64,000 bases of DNA from Aquabacter sp. L1I39 (GCF_017742835.1 NZ_CP072392.1:5022180-5086179), one strand, 5' to 3'; counted from the stretch's first letter, positions 10,426-20,060 are shown. Numbers and translations: made by a program. The notes: generated by a model from the sequence alone, not told the origin.

Positions 10426-13400
10426 TTATCGCGGCGGCACTGGCGGGGCGTCGTTCTGGTCGCGGAACTCGAACATCTTGCGCAGGAAGCCCGGCGCCAC
10501 GGCGGAGAGCGGGTTCACGGTGAGGCGCGGCCCGCTCAAGGGGCCCACAATCTCGAAGGTCACGCCCACCAGGCCCTCGTTCGGCCCGCCGCCCAGGAGC
10601 GCGCCGATCACGGGCAGCTTGGAGAACAGATTGTTGAGGCCATAAGCGGGCACGTAGGTGCCGCGAATGCCGATGCGCTCGGCGATGAAGTCCACCGAGC
10701 CGTCCAGCGTCACGCCCGCCACCGGCCCCCAGATGGCCGCCTCGCGCACGGCGATGGCGCCGGGGGTGCGGGTGAACTTGGCCTGCGCCTTCTGGAACAC
10801 CGCCGTGCCGGCTTCCGCCTTGCCGGAGGAATCTCGGGCGGCGTCGGAGAGGATGGCCAAGCCCGGCTCGCCGCGCACCACGAAGTCGCGCAGATTGAGC
10901 GTGCCTTCCTGGGGCGAGGGGTCGGAGCGGGGAGGATCGAAGATCACCCACATCTCGCCGCCATCGATCTTGGGATAGACGTCGAGGAAGCGCAGCACCG
11001 CGCCGGCATCCGAGGTGGTGACCAGCATGGCGCGCTTGCCATTGGGCATGCTGCGAATTTCGCCGGCCACCGTGCCGTCGCGCCCGGCCTTGGCGCTCAA
11101 TTGGAAGCTGCGCAGTTCCACGCCCCGCCGGCCCAGCGACAGGTCCATCTGGCGCAGCACCTCGCCATGATTGCCGGTGAGGGCGCCGATCTTGGCCTCC
11201 ACGTCCACATCCTGGCCGGTGCGGTTCTGCCGTTGCTCACGCCGCGCCGCCGCGCTCGCCGAATTGGCGGCGGCGGCGGTGGCCGGCGTGCTCATGAGGC
11301 TCTTCATGATGCCGCGCGCATCGATCACCTCGCCGGTGATCTTCACCTTCAACACGTCGCCCGCCCGGTCCGCCTTCAGGCTGGCCTTGTCGCCGTCGGA
11401 AATCTGGAAGACCGGGAAGTTGGCCCCGTTCACCTCGCCCGCGTTGGACAATTCCAGCGAGCCCTTGATCAGCGTGCCCGAGCCTTCCAGCGTCAGATCG
11501 TTGATCTTGAGGGATGATCCGCTGTCCAGCGAGGCGAATTTGGCTTTCAGCGGCTTGCCGGCCGGCTTGGTGAGGCCGGGGACCAGATCGTTGATGCGGA
11601 CATTGGTGAGGTCGAGCTCGATATTGGCCCGGGTGTCCTTGTTGTTGGTGGTGCCCACCAGGCGCACCAGCATGGGCCCGGTAATTGCGGGCAGGTTCAC
11701 CCCCAGCTTGGCACGCGAGGCGTCATCCAGGGTGGCGTTCACCTTGATGTCGGCGTCGGCCACGTCCTTGCGCTTCTCATATTCAAAGTTCATGGGGGCG
11801 CCGGCGATCTTGCCGTCGCCGCGCAACAGGATGCCCGCCGGGGTGGCGAAGGCCGAGACGGTGGCGCCTTCCACCCGCTGGCCGGCAAACACATTGTCGA
11901 GGCCGAAATCGGTGAGCGTCGCCTCCACCGAATAGTCGGTGTCCGAGGGGTCGGCCACCTTGCGGAAGAAGATGTTGATCTGCACCAGAGCCGAGACCTT
12001 GCCCCGGGTGGTGGCGGGGTCATAGGCGGTGCCAGTGGGGCCCTTCAGCGCGTCCATGCCCAAGATCTCAACCCCCGCATCGGCGGGGCCGGCGAACTTC
12101 ACCCGGACCTGCGCCTTGGGCTCGCGGGGGAAATAATCGGGCATGAAGAAGACGCCATCGGAGACCGCCAGCTTGCGGTTCTGGGGCGTCACCACGGTGC
12201 CTTCGGGGATGTCCACGCGCACGGAGCGCCCGGTGACCACCACGGAGAGGCGCATGTCGCGCAGCGGCGGCAGGCCCTTCAGCGCCATCAGGGTGAAGCC
12301 GGAGCCGGTCATCTCCAGGTGCACCGCGTCCTCGGGCAACGGCACTTCCTTCTGCCCGATCAGGTCGATGGGCATGTTCACCGTGACCTTGGTGCCGTCC
12401 ACGGTGCCGCCGGAGAGATTCTCCAGCACATAGGTGCGGGCGGGCGGGGCGATGCTCACGGGCCAGAAGCGGCGCACGGTGGCGGCCGGCATGCGCGAGC
12501 CGGTGGCGGTCAGCTTGATGGTGGGCACGTCGATGCCGAAATCCACCATGCCCGCGAAGGTCAGCGAGCCGGTGGGGCCGGCAAGGGTGCCGGCATCGAA
12601 CATCAGGCGCTTGTTGGCGGGCACATAGCGCCCGGTGACGGAGACCGTATCCATCACCAGCGGCGGGTCGGGCATTTCCGGGCCGGCGAACAGCACCTTC
12701 TCTTGGCGCAGCACATAGGGCCAGTCCATGCCGGCGGCGGCGGGCACGGTGATCTCGCCGGTCAGCGCGACGATATTGGCATTCTTGCCCGCCCCGAGCG
12801 GGTCGATGGTGATGATGCGCCGGACGGGGTCGAGCTTCAGGCCGAGCTTCATGTAATCGAGGACGAAGCGCTCCTGCGGGTCCTCGCCATTGCCGATCTG
12901 GCCGGCGCCCAGGTCCACACGGGCCTCCCCGGCCAACACCCGGCCGTCCCGGCCGATGCGGGCGGACACGGACGCATTGAGCGGCATGTCCATGTAGAAG
13001 CGCTTCCAGTCCTGGGTGAAGGCGTGGACCAGGTCCTCCGTCTCCACATTCTTCAGCTCGAAGGTCAGCGCCCGCTCATTATCCTTCACCGGGCCGACGC
13101 CCGCCACAAGGCTGGCGGTGCCGCTCGGCCCCTCGGTGCTGAAGGTCAGAACCGCGCCGCCGCCATCGGGGCGGTTCAGAGAGATGGAAATGTTCTCGAA
13201 GGTGATGCGGCGGCCGTTGGATTCATTCTCCACCTCCACGGTGGCATCGCGAATGCCGATCTCCCGCAGCGCGCCACCGTCGAAGACGCCATTGTCGAGA
13301 TCCTCCATCCACTGGGCGAGCACCCGCAGGACGAGGGGATCGGCGCCGCCGGCAGCGGGGGCGGCTGGAGTTGCCGGCGCGCCGGGCGCGGACGCTGGGG

Positions 13401-13998
13401 CGGGCGCAGCCGCCGGAGCGGGCGCAGCGGGCGTAGACGTGATGGGGGTGGACGTAATGGGGGTGGACGTAATGGGGGTGGACGTAATGGGCTTGGCGCC
13501 CTTGCCGGTGGAGACCGCCAGGCTGCCGGAGGCCTCGATCTTCACGAACATCTCAGCGCCGATGAGATCGACGCGCCCCACTTTGGGCGAGAGCGTGAGG
13601 ATCGGGCCTTCCATCTCCACTTCGGCGGAAGGGGCGGAGGCGATCAGTTCGCCCTTGGGCCCGAGCACGCGGATGTCGCGCACCACCAGGGCGGTGGAGC
13701 CCTTCTTGATGGTCTCGAAGGCGATGCCGCCGATCTGGACGTCATACTGGCCGCCCAGGCGCTCCTCGATGGCGCGTTCCACATAAGGAGTGGCCATGTT
13801 GGGCGTGAGCAGGCCGGTGGCGATCAGGCCGTAGATGCCAAGCGCGAGTGCGCCGGCCACGGCCACCAGCCACACCAGCGACCACATCACGATGCGCGCA
13901 AACCGCCCGCGCGGCACCAGCGCGCCGGCAAGACCCTGCGCATGGCCCCGTCGCAGGTGGCGGCCGCCCGCAACTGTCCGACCGCTCTCCTCGTTCAT
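10426..13998 (-). CDS. Large AsmA/YhdP-family envelope protein (DUF3971 / AsmA-like C-terminal region)
   Basis: A 1190-residue protein anchored by one membrane segment near residues 36-60, with the rest expected in the periplasm. Long AsmA-like and YhdP proteins are proposed to form bridges that carry phospholipid between inner and outer membrane (family knowledge). The C-terminal part matches the DUF3971/AsmA pattern ('GIRGTYVPAYGLNNLFSKLPVIGALLGG' region, about residues 1120-1150). A Pro/Ala/Thr linker with four PITST repeats lies at about residues 169-188. The start MNEESGRTV was chosen; the ribosome binding site is weak and a start near 14076 is possible. The reading frame stays open much further upstream only because of GC bias. 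Confidence 0.82.
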   Translation of the reverse strand: MNEESGRTVAGGRHLRRGHAQGLAGALVPRGRFARIVMWSLVWLVAVAGALALGIYGLIATGLLTPNMATPYVERAIEERLGGQYDVQIGGIAFETIKKGSTALVVRDIRVLGPKGELIASAPSAEVEMEGPILTLSPKVGRVDLIGAEMFVKIEASGSLAVSTGKGAKPITSTPITSTPITSTPITSTPAAPAPAAAPAPASAPGAPATPAAPAAGGADPLVLRVLAQWMEDLDNGVFDGGALREIGIRDATVEVENESNGRRITFENISISLNRPDGGGAVLTFSTEGPSGTASLVAGVGPVKDNERALTFELKNVETEDLVHAFTQDWKRFYMDMPLNASVSARIGRDGRVLAGEARVDLGAGQIGNGEDPQERFVLDYMKLGLKLDPVRRIITIDPLGAGKNANIVALTGEITVPAAAGMDWPYVLRQEKVLFAGPEMPDPPLVMDTVSVTGRYVPANKRLMFDAGTLAGPTGSLTFAGMVDFGIDVPTIKLTATGSRMPAATVRRFWPVSIAPPARTYVLENLSGGTVDGTKVTVNMPIDLIGQKEVPLPEDAVHLEMTGSGFTLMALKGLPPLRDMRLSVVVTGRSVRVDIPEGTVVTPQNRKLAVSDGVFFMPDYFPREPKAQVRVKFAGPADAGVEILGMDALKGPTGTAYDPATTRGKVSALVQINIFFRKVADPSDTDYSVEATLTDFGLDNVFAGQRVEGATVSAFATPAGILLRGDGKIAGAPMNFEYEKRKDVADADIKVNATLDDASRAKLGVNLPAITGPMLVRLVGTTNNKDTRANIELDLTNVRINDLVPGLTKPAGKPLKAKFASLDSGSSLKINDLTLEGSGTLIKGSLELSNAGEVNGANFPVFQISDGDKASLKADRAGDVLKVKITGEVIDARGIMKSLMSTPATAAAANSASAAARREQRQNRTGQDVDVEAKIGALTGNHGEVLRQMDLSLGRRGVELRSFQLSAKAGRDGTVAGEIRSMPNGKRAMLVTTSDAGAVLRFLDVYPKIDGGEMWVIFDPPRSDPSPQEGTLNLRDFVVRGEPGLAILSDAARDSSGKAEAGTAVFQKAQAKFTRTPGAIAVREAAIWGPVAGVTLDGSVDFIAERIGIRGTYVPAYGLNNLFSKLPVIGALLGGGPNEGLVGVTFEIVGPLSGPRLTVNPLSAVAPGFLRKMFEFRDQNDAPPVPPR
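13434..13493. repeat. Four tandem 15-bp repeats inside the AsmA-like gene
   Basis: Two identical inner units (TGGACGTAATGGGGG, plus strand) are flanked by two near-identical units, each encoding PITST on the minus strand. Because the unit is a multiple of three, copy-number change would keep the frame and only lengthen or shorten the linker after the membrane anchor. Confidence 0.9.
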
Positions 13999-14163
13999 CC
14001 CCACATCGTGCTCCGCGCCCTCATCGTGCCCCGCTGCGCTGCACACCGCCTTTCCAAGGGCGGCAGAATGGACCATCCATGGTGTCAGGCAAGACCTGGG
14101 GAATAACCGAGGTTTGCCTGGATGTCCTGCCGGTAGGATGCGCTCACGTCGAAAGGAAGGCAG

Positions 14164-14634
14164 ATGACGAAAATTCCCGCACCCGGCACGCCCGCGCCCG
14201 CATTTTCCCTCAAGCGGGACGGCGGCGGCGAGGTGTCGCTCAAGGACTTCGCCGGCCGCAAGCTGGTGCTCTACTTCTATCCCAAGGCCAACACCTCGGG
14301 CTGCACAAAGGAAGCTATTGCATTCAACGGGTTGCGGCAGGACTTCGAGGCGGCCGACACGGCGATCCTTGGCGTCTCCGCCGATCCGGTGGCCGCCCAA
14401 GACAAGTTCAAGGCCAAATATGACCTCGCCTTCCCCTTGGCCTCGGACGAGCAGACTGAGATGCTCTCCGACTATGGGGTGTGGGTGGAAAAGAGCATGT
14501 ATGGCCGCAAATATATGGGGATAGAGCGCGTCACCCTGCTCATCGACCGCGACGGAACGGTCGCCAAAGTGTGGCCGAAGGTGAAAGTGGACGGCCACGC
14601 CGCCGAAGTGCTCGCCGCCGCCCAGGCCCTGTGA
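14164..14634 (+). CDS. bcp: Thioredoxin-dependent peroxiredoxin, Bcp/PrxQ family (1-Cys form)
   Basis: Reduces hydrogen peroxide and organic peroxides in the cytosol. In the 156-residue protein the peroxidatic cysteine is C47, in PKANTSGCTKEA. The usual family motif reads P-x(3)-T-P-G-C-T, so serine replaces proline here. C47 is the only cysteine, so the resolving cysteine of the E. coli-type 2-Cys Bcp is missing and this must work as a 1-Cys enzyme. The start ATG at 14164 has AGGAAGGCAG upstream. It is divergent from the AsmA-like gene. Confidence 0.93.
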   Translation: MTKIPAPGTPAPAFSLKRDGGGEVSLKDFAGRKLVLYFYPKANTSGCTKEAIAFNGLRQDFEAADTAILGVSADPVAAQDKFKAKYDLAFPLASDEQTEMLSDYGVWVEKSMYGRKYMGIERVTLLIDRDGTVAKVWPKVKVDGHAAEVLAAAQAL

Positions 14635-14685
14635 TTCGCGGCGGGCGGGGGGCGGCCCCTCCCGTCCGCCATTCTCGTGCGGTCC

Positions 14686-16221
14686 TCAGCCGTTCCAGCC
14701 CAGATTGACGCGGGGCACCGACCAGCGCTCCACGGCGCGCGGCTCCAGCACCGGGGGGCCGAGGAGGGGCGCGGAGAGGCAATAAAGCCCCGCATGGGTG
14801 GACAGCCAGATGAGGTTGCGGTCCCACTCGATGAACACCGCCTCCGACGTGCCCCGCCGCCAGCTCATATAATCCTCGATCTCCCCGTCCCGCGGCGGCA
14901 CGAAATAGGCCACCTCCTGCGGGGCGGTGGGGTCGGATATATCGAACAGGCGCAGGCCGGCATTCAGGTAGGAGAGGGCCACGATCTCCGGCCGCGCCCT
15001 GCCCGGCGCGATCCAGTGCTGCATCACCCGCGAGGAGAAGCGCCCGCGCGCCATGGCGAAGTCCTTATAGGGCGCGTCCGGATGGGGCATGGGGCGCGGG
15101 AAGAGGCCGATGATGCGCGGGTTCGCCGGGTCCTTCACATCGATCACATAGCTCGTATGGAAGGGCTCGCGGCAATCGGCCTCCAGGCTCTCGGGGATGC
15201 CGATGACGAGGTTCTGGAGATGGGGATGGGTCTGCGGGTCCGCCTCCACCGGCACCACATGGTGGTAGGGAATGCCGCCAATGGCCTCCAGCGGATGGGT
15301 CACCTTGCCCAGCACCTTGGGCCGGGTGATGTCGGAAAGGTCATGGACATAGAAGCCGAAATGGCCCCAGCCGCCATAGCCGATGCGGCCCCCGTCCTCC
15401 ACGCGCCGGGGCACGATGCAGGGGGTGCGGTTGCAGGTCCAGGAGCATTGGTCGCCGGCAAACGGATAGGTGGCGCGATAGTGCGCCTCCTCCTCCAGCC
15501 GCTGGCCCGGCACCCACCAGCGCGAGACTTCCTTCACCGCTGAGGGATCGGACATGTCCATGATCATCAGGCCGTTGGAGAAGACACGCTCGGTGCTCTC
15601 CATGCGCATCTGGTCGTCCCAGCCGCAGGCCAGATACGCGTAGCGCCCGCCATCATAGAAGGGCGCATGGACGCCGTGGCCGGTGGCGCCGGTCTCGAAG
15701 GCGTTGAGCAGGACCGGCTGCTCCGGGTTCGTCACGTCATAGGTCTTGATGCCCCGGAAGCCCGGATCCTCCATGGACTTGCGGGCATAATCGGGGTGGT
15801 ACTTGCCGCGCGGATATTGGGGCGTGCCGGGGGTGAGCGGCATCTGGTGGGCGACCACGCGGATCCATTTCTTCAGCGCGGTATTGAAGACGCAGCTCTG
15901 GAACACGCCGAGCCCGCTCTCGCCGATGACGCTGGCGTTGCGCGGGTCCGTGATGTCCACGAAGCCGCCCTGATAGGCGAGCATCCGCCTTTTGCCTCGC
16001 GCCCACAGGCAGGAATGCTCGTCCCCGAAGATCATCAGCTTGATGTCGGGGAAATAGGAGACCACCTCCATGTTGGAGATGTAGGAGGCGCGGTCCAGAT
16101 AGGTCAGCGCGCCCGCCGGCAGGCGCAAGGGCACCGTGCCGCCGCCTTCCATCACGCCCGGGACGGGGTGAGGCGCGTCGAGATCGGGATGGGTGCCGTG
16201 GGGGTGATGATCTCCAGCCAT
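14686..16221 (-). CDS. LVIVD-repeat protein of unknown function
   Basis: A 511-residue protein built from LVIVD-type repeats, which are predicted beta-propeller blades. At least five are visible: 'GIKTYDVTNPEQPVLL', 'LMIMDMSDPSAVKEV', 'FYVHDLSDITRPKVLG', 'YVIDVKDPANPRIIG' and 'LRLFDISDPTAPQEVA'. No signal peptide or membrane segment is seen, so it is probably cytosolic. Histidines cluster at the N-terminus (MAGDHHPHGTHPD). The start has GAGGGA upstream. A perfect palindrome lies 70 bp upstream of the start. The function is not known to me; propeller proteins of this kind sometimes accompany oxidoreductases, but no such neighbour is present. Confidence 0.8.
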   Translation of the reverse strand: MAGDHHPHGTHPDLDAPHPVPGVMEGGGTVPLRLPAGALTYLDRASYISNMEVVSYFPDIKLMIFGDEHSCLWARGKRRMLAYQGGFVDITDPRNASVIGESGLGVFQSCVFNTALKKWIRVVAHQMPLTPGTPQYPRGKYHPDYARKSMEDPGFRGIKTYDVTNPEQPVLLNAFETGATGHGVHAPFYDGGRYAYLACGWDDQMRMESTERVFSNGLMIMDMSDPSAVKEVSRWWVPGQRLEEEAHYRATYPFAGDQCSWTCNRTPCIVPRRVEDGGRIGYGGWGHFGFYVHDLSDITRPKVLGKVTHPLEAIGGIPYHHVVPVEADPQTHPHLQNLVIGIPESLEADCREPFHTSYVIDVKDPANPRIIGLFPRPMPHPDAPYKDFAMARGRFSSRVMQHWIAPGRARPEIVALSYLNAGLRLFDISDPTAPQEVAYFVPPRDGEIEDYMSWRRGTSEAVFIEWDRNLIWLSTHAGLYCLSAPLLGPPVLEPRAVERWSVPRVNLGWNG

Positions 16222-16290
16222 GCGGTTTCCCTCGCCAGTGGCCCGCGCGGGCCTGCGCGGCAAGGGAACGCTAGCAGCATTGGGGCTTTA

Positions 16291-16305
16291 TTCAAGTCAC
16301 TTGAA
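16291..16305. promoter_or_regulatory. Perfect palindrome upstream of the LVIVD-repeat gene
   Basis: TTCAAGTCACTTGAA has 7-bp perfect arms and one central base. Its AT-rich setting, 70 bp before the LVIVD gene start and 55 bp after the prfB stop, fits an operator for a dimeric regulator such as MarR or TetR type. The regulator is unknown. Confidence 0.4.
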
Positions 16306-16360
16306 TTTCGAGAAAGAGACTTGATTATAGCCCGGGCAGCCCCTCGGCCGCCCTGGGGCC

Positions 16361-17491
16361 TCAGTCCACATCCTCAACCTGGGCGGGGCCCCCGCCATAG
16401 GCGCGCTGGGCGAGGGCGGCTTCCATGAACGGGTCGAGGTCGCCGTCCAGCACTTCCTGGGGGGTGCCGGAGGTCACGCCCGTGCGAAGGTCCTTCACCA
16501 GCTGGTAGGGCTGGAGCACATAGGAGCGGATCTGGTGGCCCCAGCCGATATCGGTGCGGGCGGCCTGCTCGGCGGCGGCGGCTTCCTCGCGCTTCTTCAG
16601 CTCCATCTCGAACAGCTTGGCGCGCAGCATGTTCCAGGCGGTGGCCCGGTTCTTGTGCTGCGAGCGGTCGCCCTGCGAGACCACCGCGATGCCGGTGGGA
16701 ATGTGGGTCAGGCGAACGGCCGATTCGGTCTTGTTCACGTGCTGGCCGCCGGCGCCGCCCGAACGCATGGTGTCCACGCGCACGTCGCTTTCGTTGATGT
16801 CCACCACGATGCGGTCGTCGATGACCGGATAGACGTCGATGGAGGCGAACGAGGTCTGGCGGCGGGCATTGGAATCGAAGGGCGAGATGCGCACCAGGCG
16901 GTGCACGCCGGCCTCCGTCTTCAGCCAGCCATAGGCATTGTGGCCCTTGACGATGATGGTGGCCGACTTCAGGCCCGCCTGCTCGCCGGCGGACTCGTCC
17001 ACCAGTTCCACCTTGAAGCCGTGCCGCTCGCACCAGCGCCGATACATGCGCAGGAGCATTTCGGCCCAGTCCTGGCTGTCGGTGCCGCCGGCACCCGCAT
17101 GGACTTCCAGATAGGTGTCGTTGGAATCAGCCTCGCCCGAGAGCAGCGCGTCCAGCTCGCGGCGGGCGAGTTCGGCCTTCAAGGCGTCGAGCGCGGCGGA
17201 GGCCTCGGTGATGACGCCCTCGTCGCCCTCCATCTCGCCAAGCTCGATCAGCTCGATATTGTCGGCCAGATCCTGCGTCACCCGGTCGATGGCGGTGAGC
17301 GCGTCCTCCAGCGAGGTGCGCTCCTGCATGATCTTCTGCGCCCGCTCCGGATCGTCCCAGAGCTTGGGATCCTCGGCGATGGCATTGAGCTCCGCGAGGC
17401 GCCGGCGCGAGCGGTCCACGTTGAGGTGCTGGCGCAGCAGCTCAACGGACTTATTGACCTCGTCGACTTTCGCGGCGAGTTCCGCACGCAT
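16361..17491 (-). CDS. prfB: Peptide chain release factor 2
   Basis: RF2 recognises UGA and UAA stop codons and triggers peptide release. The 376-residue protein contains the SPF stop-codon recognition motif (ISPFDSNARRQTSF) and the catalytic GGQ loop (SGGAGGQHVNKTESAVRLTH). The frame is continuous through the region where E. coli and many other bacteria have an in-frame UGA and a programmed +1 shift, so this copy is not autoregulated that way. It lies 118 bp after PBP1a, in the amidase-PBP1a-prfB order common in Hyphomicrobiales. Confidence 0.97.
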   Translation of the reverse strand: MRAELAAKVDEVNKSVELLRQHLNVDRSRRRLAELNAIAEDPKLWDDPERAQKIMQERTSLEDALTAIDRVTQDLADNIELIELGEMEGDEGVITEASAALDALKAELARRELDALLSGEADSNDTYLEVHAGAGGTDSQDWAEMLLRMYRRWCERHGFKVELVDESAGEQAGLKSATIIVKGHNAYGWLKTEAGVHRLVRISPFDSNARRQTSFASIDVYPVIDDRIVVDINESDVRVDTMRSGGAGGQHVNKTESAVRLTHIPTGIAVVSQGDRSQHKNRATAWNMLRAKLFEMELKKREEAAAAEQAARTDIGWGHQIRSYVLQPYQLVKDLRTGVTSGTPQEVLDGDLDPFMEAALAQRAYGGGPAQVEDVD

Positions 17492-17609
17492 GGTTCACTG
17501 AGCTCCGATGAAAGGCCGCGGAAAATAGCGAGGGGGGCCCCCTGTGTAAACGGGGCCCGCCCCCTTGGCGCGAGCCCCGCACGCAAGTGGCTGCAGGATG
17601 GGTGTGCGG

Positions 17610-20060
17610 CTAATAAAGCCCGCCCGTGCCGGAGCGCACCGCCCGGTCGGCCTCGGGCGTCACGTCGAGGCCCGAATCGGAGGAGCCGATCACCGAATAG
17701 CTGTCGGGGGGCGCCGTGCCGGGCTTGAAGGCTTCCAGGATGGAATTCTCGCCCGGCCCGGCCCGCAGGCCGCTCTTGGGATTGATGCGCACCAGCTTGA
17801 TGCCGGCGGGCACGCGGAACGGAATGGCCGGCTGGTCCGCCAGCGCATCCTTGAAGAAGTCCCGCACAATGGGAGCGGAGAGCACGCCGCCGGTGGCGCC
17901 CTTGCCCATGGCGCGGGGCCGGTCATAGCCGAGATAGACACCCACCACGAGCTGGGGCGTGAAGCCCACGAACCAGGCGTCCTTCTCGTCATTGGTGGTG
18001 CCGGTCTTGCCGGCGATAGGCCGGCCCAGCTCCTTGAGCGCCGTGCCCGTGCCGCGCTGGACCACGCCCTCCATCATGGAGGTGATCTGGTAGGAGGTCA
18101 TGGGATCGAGCACCACCGGCCGCCGGTCGATGAGCGTGGGCTCGGGCTGGTTCTCCCACTTGTCGGCGTCGCAGCCGCGGCACTCGCGCTCGTCATGGCG
18201 ATAGATGGTGTGGCCGTAGCGGTCCTGGATGCGGTCGATGAGCGAGGGCGTCACCTTGCGCCCGCCATTGGCGATCATGGCATAGGCGCCCACCATGCGC
18301 ATGAGCGTGGTCTCGCCCGCGCCCAGCGACATGGACAGGACGGGGAGCATGTCGTCATAGATGCCGAACTTCTTGGCATAGTCGGCCACCAGCGGCATGC
18401 CCACATCCTGGGCGAGGCGCACCGTCATCACGTTGCGCGACTGCTCCAGGCCGAAGCGCAGCGTCTGCGGGCCATAGAACTTCTTGGCATAGTTCTCCGG
18501 CGTCCAGGCCGGCATGCCCGGCCCCTGGTCGATGGAGATGGGCGCGTCCAGCACGACGGTGGAAGGCGTATAGCCATTGTCGAGGGCCGCCGAATAGACG
18601 AAGGGCTTGAACGACGAGCCCGGCTGGCGCAGCGCCTGGGTGGCGCGGTTGAACTGGCTCTCGTCATAGGAGAAGCCGCCGACCAGCGCGAGGACGCGCC
18701 CGGTGAGCGGCTCCATGACCACCATGGCGCCTTCCACCTCCGGAATCTGGCGCAGGCGATACTGGCCGTCCTTGTTGGCGATGGGCTCCACATAGATGAC
18801 GTCGCCGGGCTTGAGCACCTGCGACACCGAGGACACGGCACGCCCGGCATCAGGCCCCTTGGTCCAGCGCGCCCACTTCACGCCGTCGAGGGTGATAAGC
18901 CCGACGTCGCGCTGGGTGGAGATGATGCCGCCCTTCTCGCGCGGCGGCTGCAGGCCGATGCGGGCATTGTCCTTGCTGGAATCCAGCACCACCGCCAGCT
19001 TCCAGGGAATGTCGGAAAAGGCCTTCACCTCGGCGAGCTTGGCACCCCAGTCGGGGCCGAGCTCGATCTTGGTCACGGGGCCGCGCCAGCCGCGCTGCTC
19101 GTCGAACCGCACCAGTCCGTCGGTCAGCGTCTTCTTGGCGAAGCGCTGGAGCTTGGGGTTCAGCGCGGTGCGCACCGAAAGCCCGCCCTCATAGAGCTTG
19201 TTCTCGCCATAGCGGTCGATGATCTGGCGGCGCACTTCCTCGGCAAAATACTCGGCGGCGAAGATCTGCGCGCCGGTGGGCCGGGGGGTGACGTCGAGGG
19301 GCGACTTCTTGGCCGCATCCGCCTGGGCGGCGGTGATGAAGCCGTTCTCGGCCATGCGGTCGATGACCCAGTTGCGCCGGTCGATGGCGCGCTCACGGTC
19401 ACGGAAGGGGTTGTAGGAAGACGGCGCCTTGGGCAAAGCGGCCAGATAGGCCACCTCGGGAATGGTCAGCTCGTCCACCGACTTGTCGAAATAGACCAAA
19501 GCCGCGGCGGCGATGCCGTAGGCGCCCATGCCGAGATAGATCTCGTTCAGATAGAGCTCGAGGATGCGGTCCTTGGAATAGGCGCGCTCGATGCGCAGGG
19601 CCAGCAGCGCCTCCTTGATCTTGCGATCGAAGGACACCTCGTTGGTGAGCAGGAAGTTCTTGGCCACCTGCTGGGTGATGGTGGACGCACCCTGCGGGCG
19701 GCGATTGGAGCCGTAATTCTGGGCATAGACCATGGCCGCGCGGAAGATGCCGGACGGGTCGATGCCGCCATGCTCGTAGAAATTCTTGTCCTCGGCGGAG
19801 AGGAAGGCCTCGATGACGAGCTTCGGCACGGACTGGATGGGAATATAGAGCCGGCGCTGGCGCGCCCATTCGGCCACCAGCGCGCCGTCGTCCGCATGGA
19901 CGCGGGTCATGACGGGAGGCTCGTAATTCTGGAGCTGGGTATAGTCCGGCAGGTCCTGCGAATATTTCCACACCAGGTATGTGGCCGCGGCGGCGCCCCC
20001 CAGCAGCACCAGCGTGCCGAGCGCAAAGAGAAAGCCGAAGAACCTCAACAGCAGCCGCAT
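17610..20060 (-). CDS. mrcA: Penicillin-binding protein 1A (bifunctional transglycosylase/transpeptidase)
   Basis: A class A PBP that polymerises and crosslinks peptidoglycan. The 816-residue protein has an N-terminal membrane anchor (residues ~5-30), a GT51 glycosyltransferase domain with catalytic E90 in SAEDKNFYEH and the 'GASTITQQVAKN' motif, an OB-like linker, and a transpeptidase domain with nucleophile S482 (SSFK), an SRN motif and KTGTTN. All catalytic motifs are intact. It lies downstream of an amidase gene in the same direction, separated by 390 bp that contain a 16-bp palindrome, so it may have its own promoter. Confidence 0.96.
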   Translation of the reverse strand: MRLLLRFFGFLFALGTLVLLGGAAAATYLVWKYSQDLPDYTQLQNYEPPVMTRVHADDGALVAEWARQRRLYIPIQSVPKLVIEAFLSAEDKNFYEHGGIDPSGIFRAAMVYAQNYGSNRRPQGASTITQQVAKNFLLTNEVSFDRKIKEALLALRIERAYSKDRILELYLNEIYLGMGAYGIAAAALVYFDKSVDELTIPEVAYLAALPKAPSSYNPFRDRERAIDRRNWVIDRMAENGFITAAQADAAKKSPLDVTPRPTGAQIFAAEYFAEEVRRQIIDRYGENKLYEGGLSVRTALNPKLQRFAKKTLTDGLVRFDEQRGWRGPVTKIELGPDWGAKLAEVKAFSDIPWKLAVVLDSSKDNARIGLQPPREKGGIISTQRDVGLITLDGVKWARWTKGPDAGRAVSSVSQVLKPGDVIYVEPIANKDGQYRLRQIPEVEGAMVVMEPLTGRVLALVGGFSYDESQFNRATQALRQPGSSFKPFVYSAALDNGYTPSTVVLDAPISIDQGPGMPAWTPENYAKKFYGPQTLRFGLEQSRNVMTVRLAQDVGMPLVADYAKKFGIYDDMLPVLSMSLGAGETTLMRMVGAYAMIANGGRKVTPSLIDRIQDRYGHTIYRHDERECRGCDADKWENQPEPTLIDRRPVVLDPMTSYQITSMMEGVVQRGTGTALKELGRPIAGKTGTTNDEKDAWFVGFTPQLVVGVYLGYDRPRAMGKGATGGVLSAPIVRDFFKDALADQPAIPFRVPAGIKLVRINPKSGLRAGPGENSILEAFKPGTAPPDSYSVIGSSDSGLDVTPEADRAVRSGTGGLY

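Noticed and set aside
13434..13493. Possible CRISPR-like array
   Set aside because: The 15-bp repeats are directly tandem with no spacers and encode a protein linker.
12319..14106. 595-codon open frame opposite the AsmA-like gene
   Set aside because: Low-complexity Gly/Arg/His-rich antisense sequence; the minus-strand protein explains the region.
13999..14598. Upstream extension of the AsmA-like gene
   Set aside because: It would overlap the bcp gene on the other strand and has no family similarity.
16321..16330. TATAAT on the minus strand as the LVIVD gene -10
   Set aside because: No -35 element lies at a workable distance upstream.
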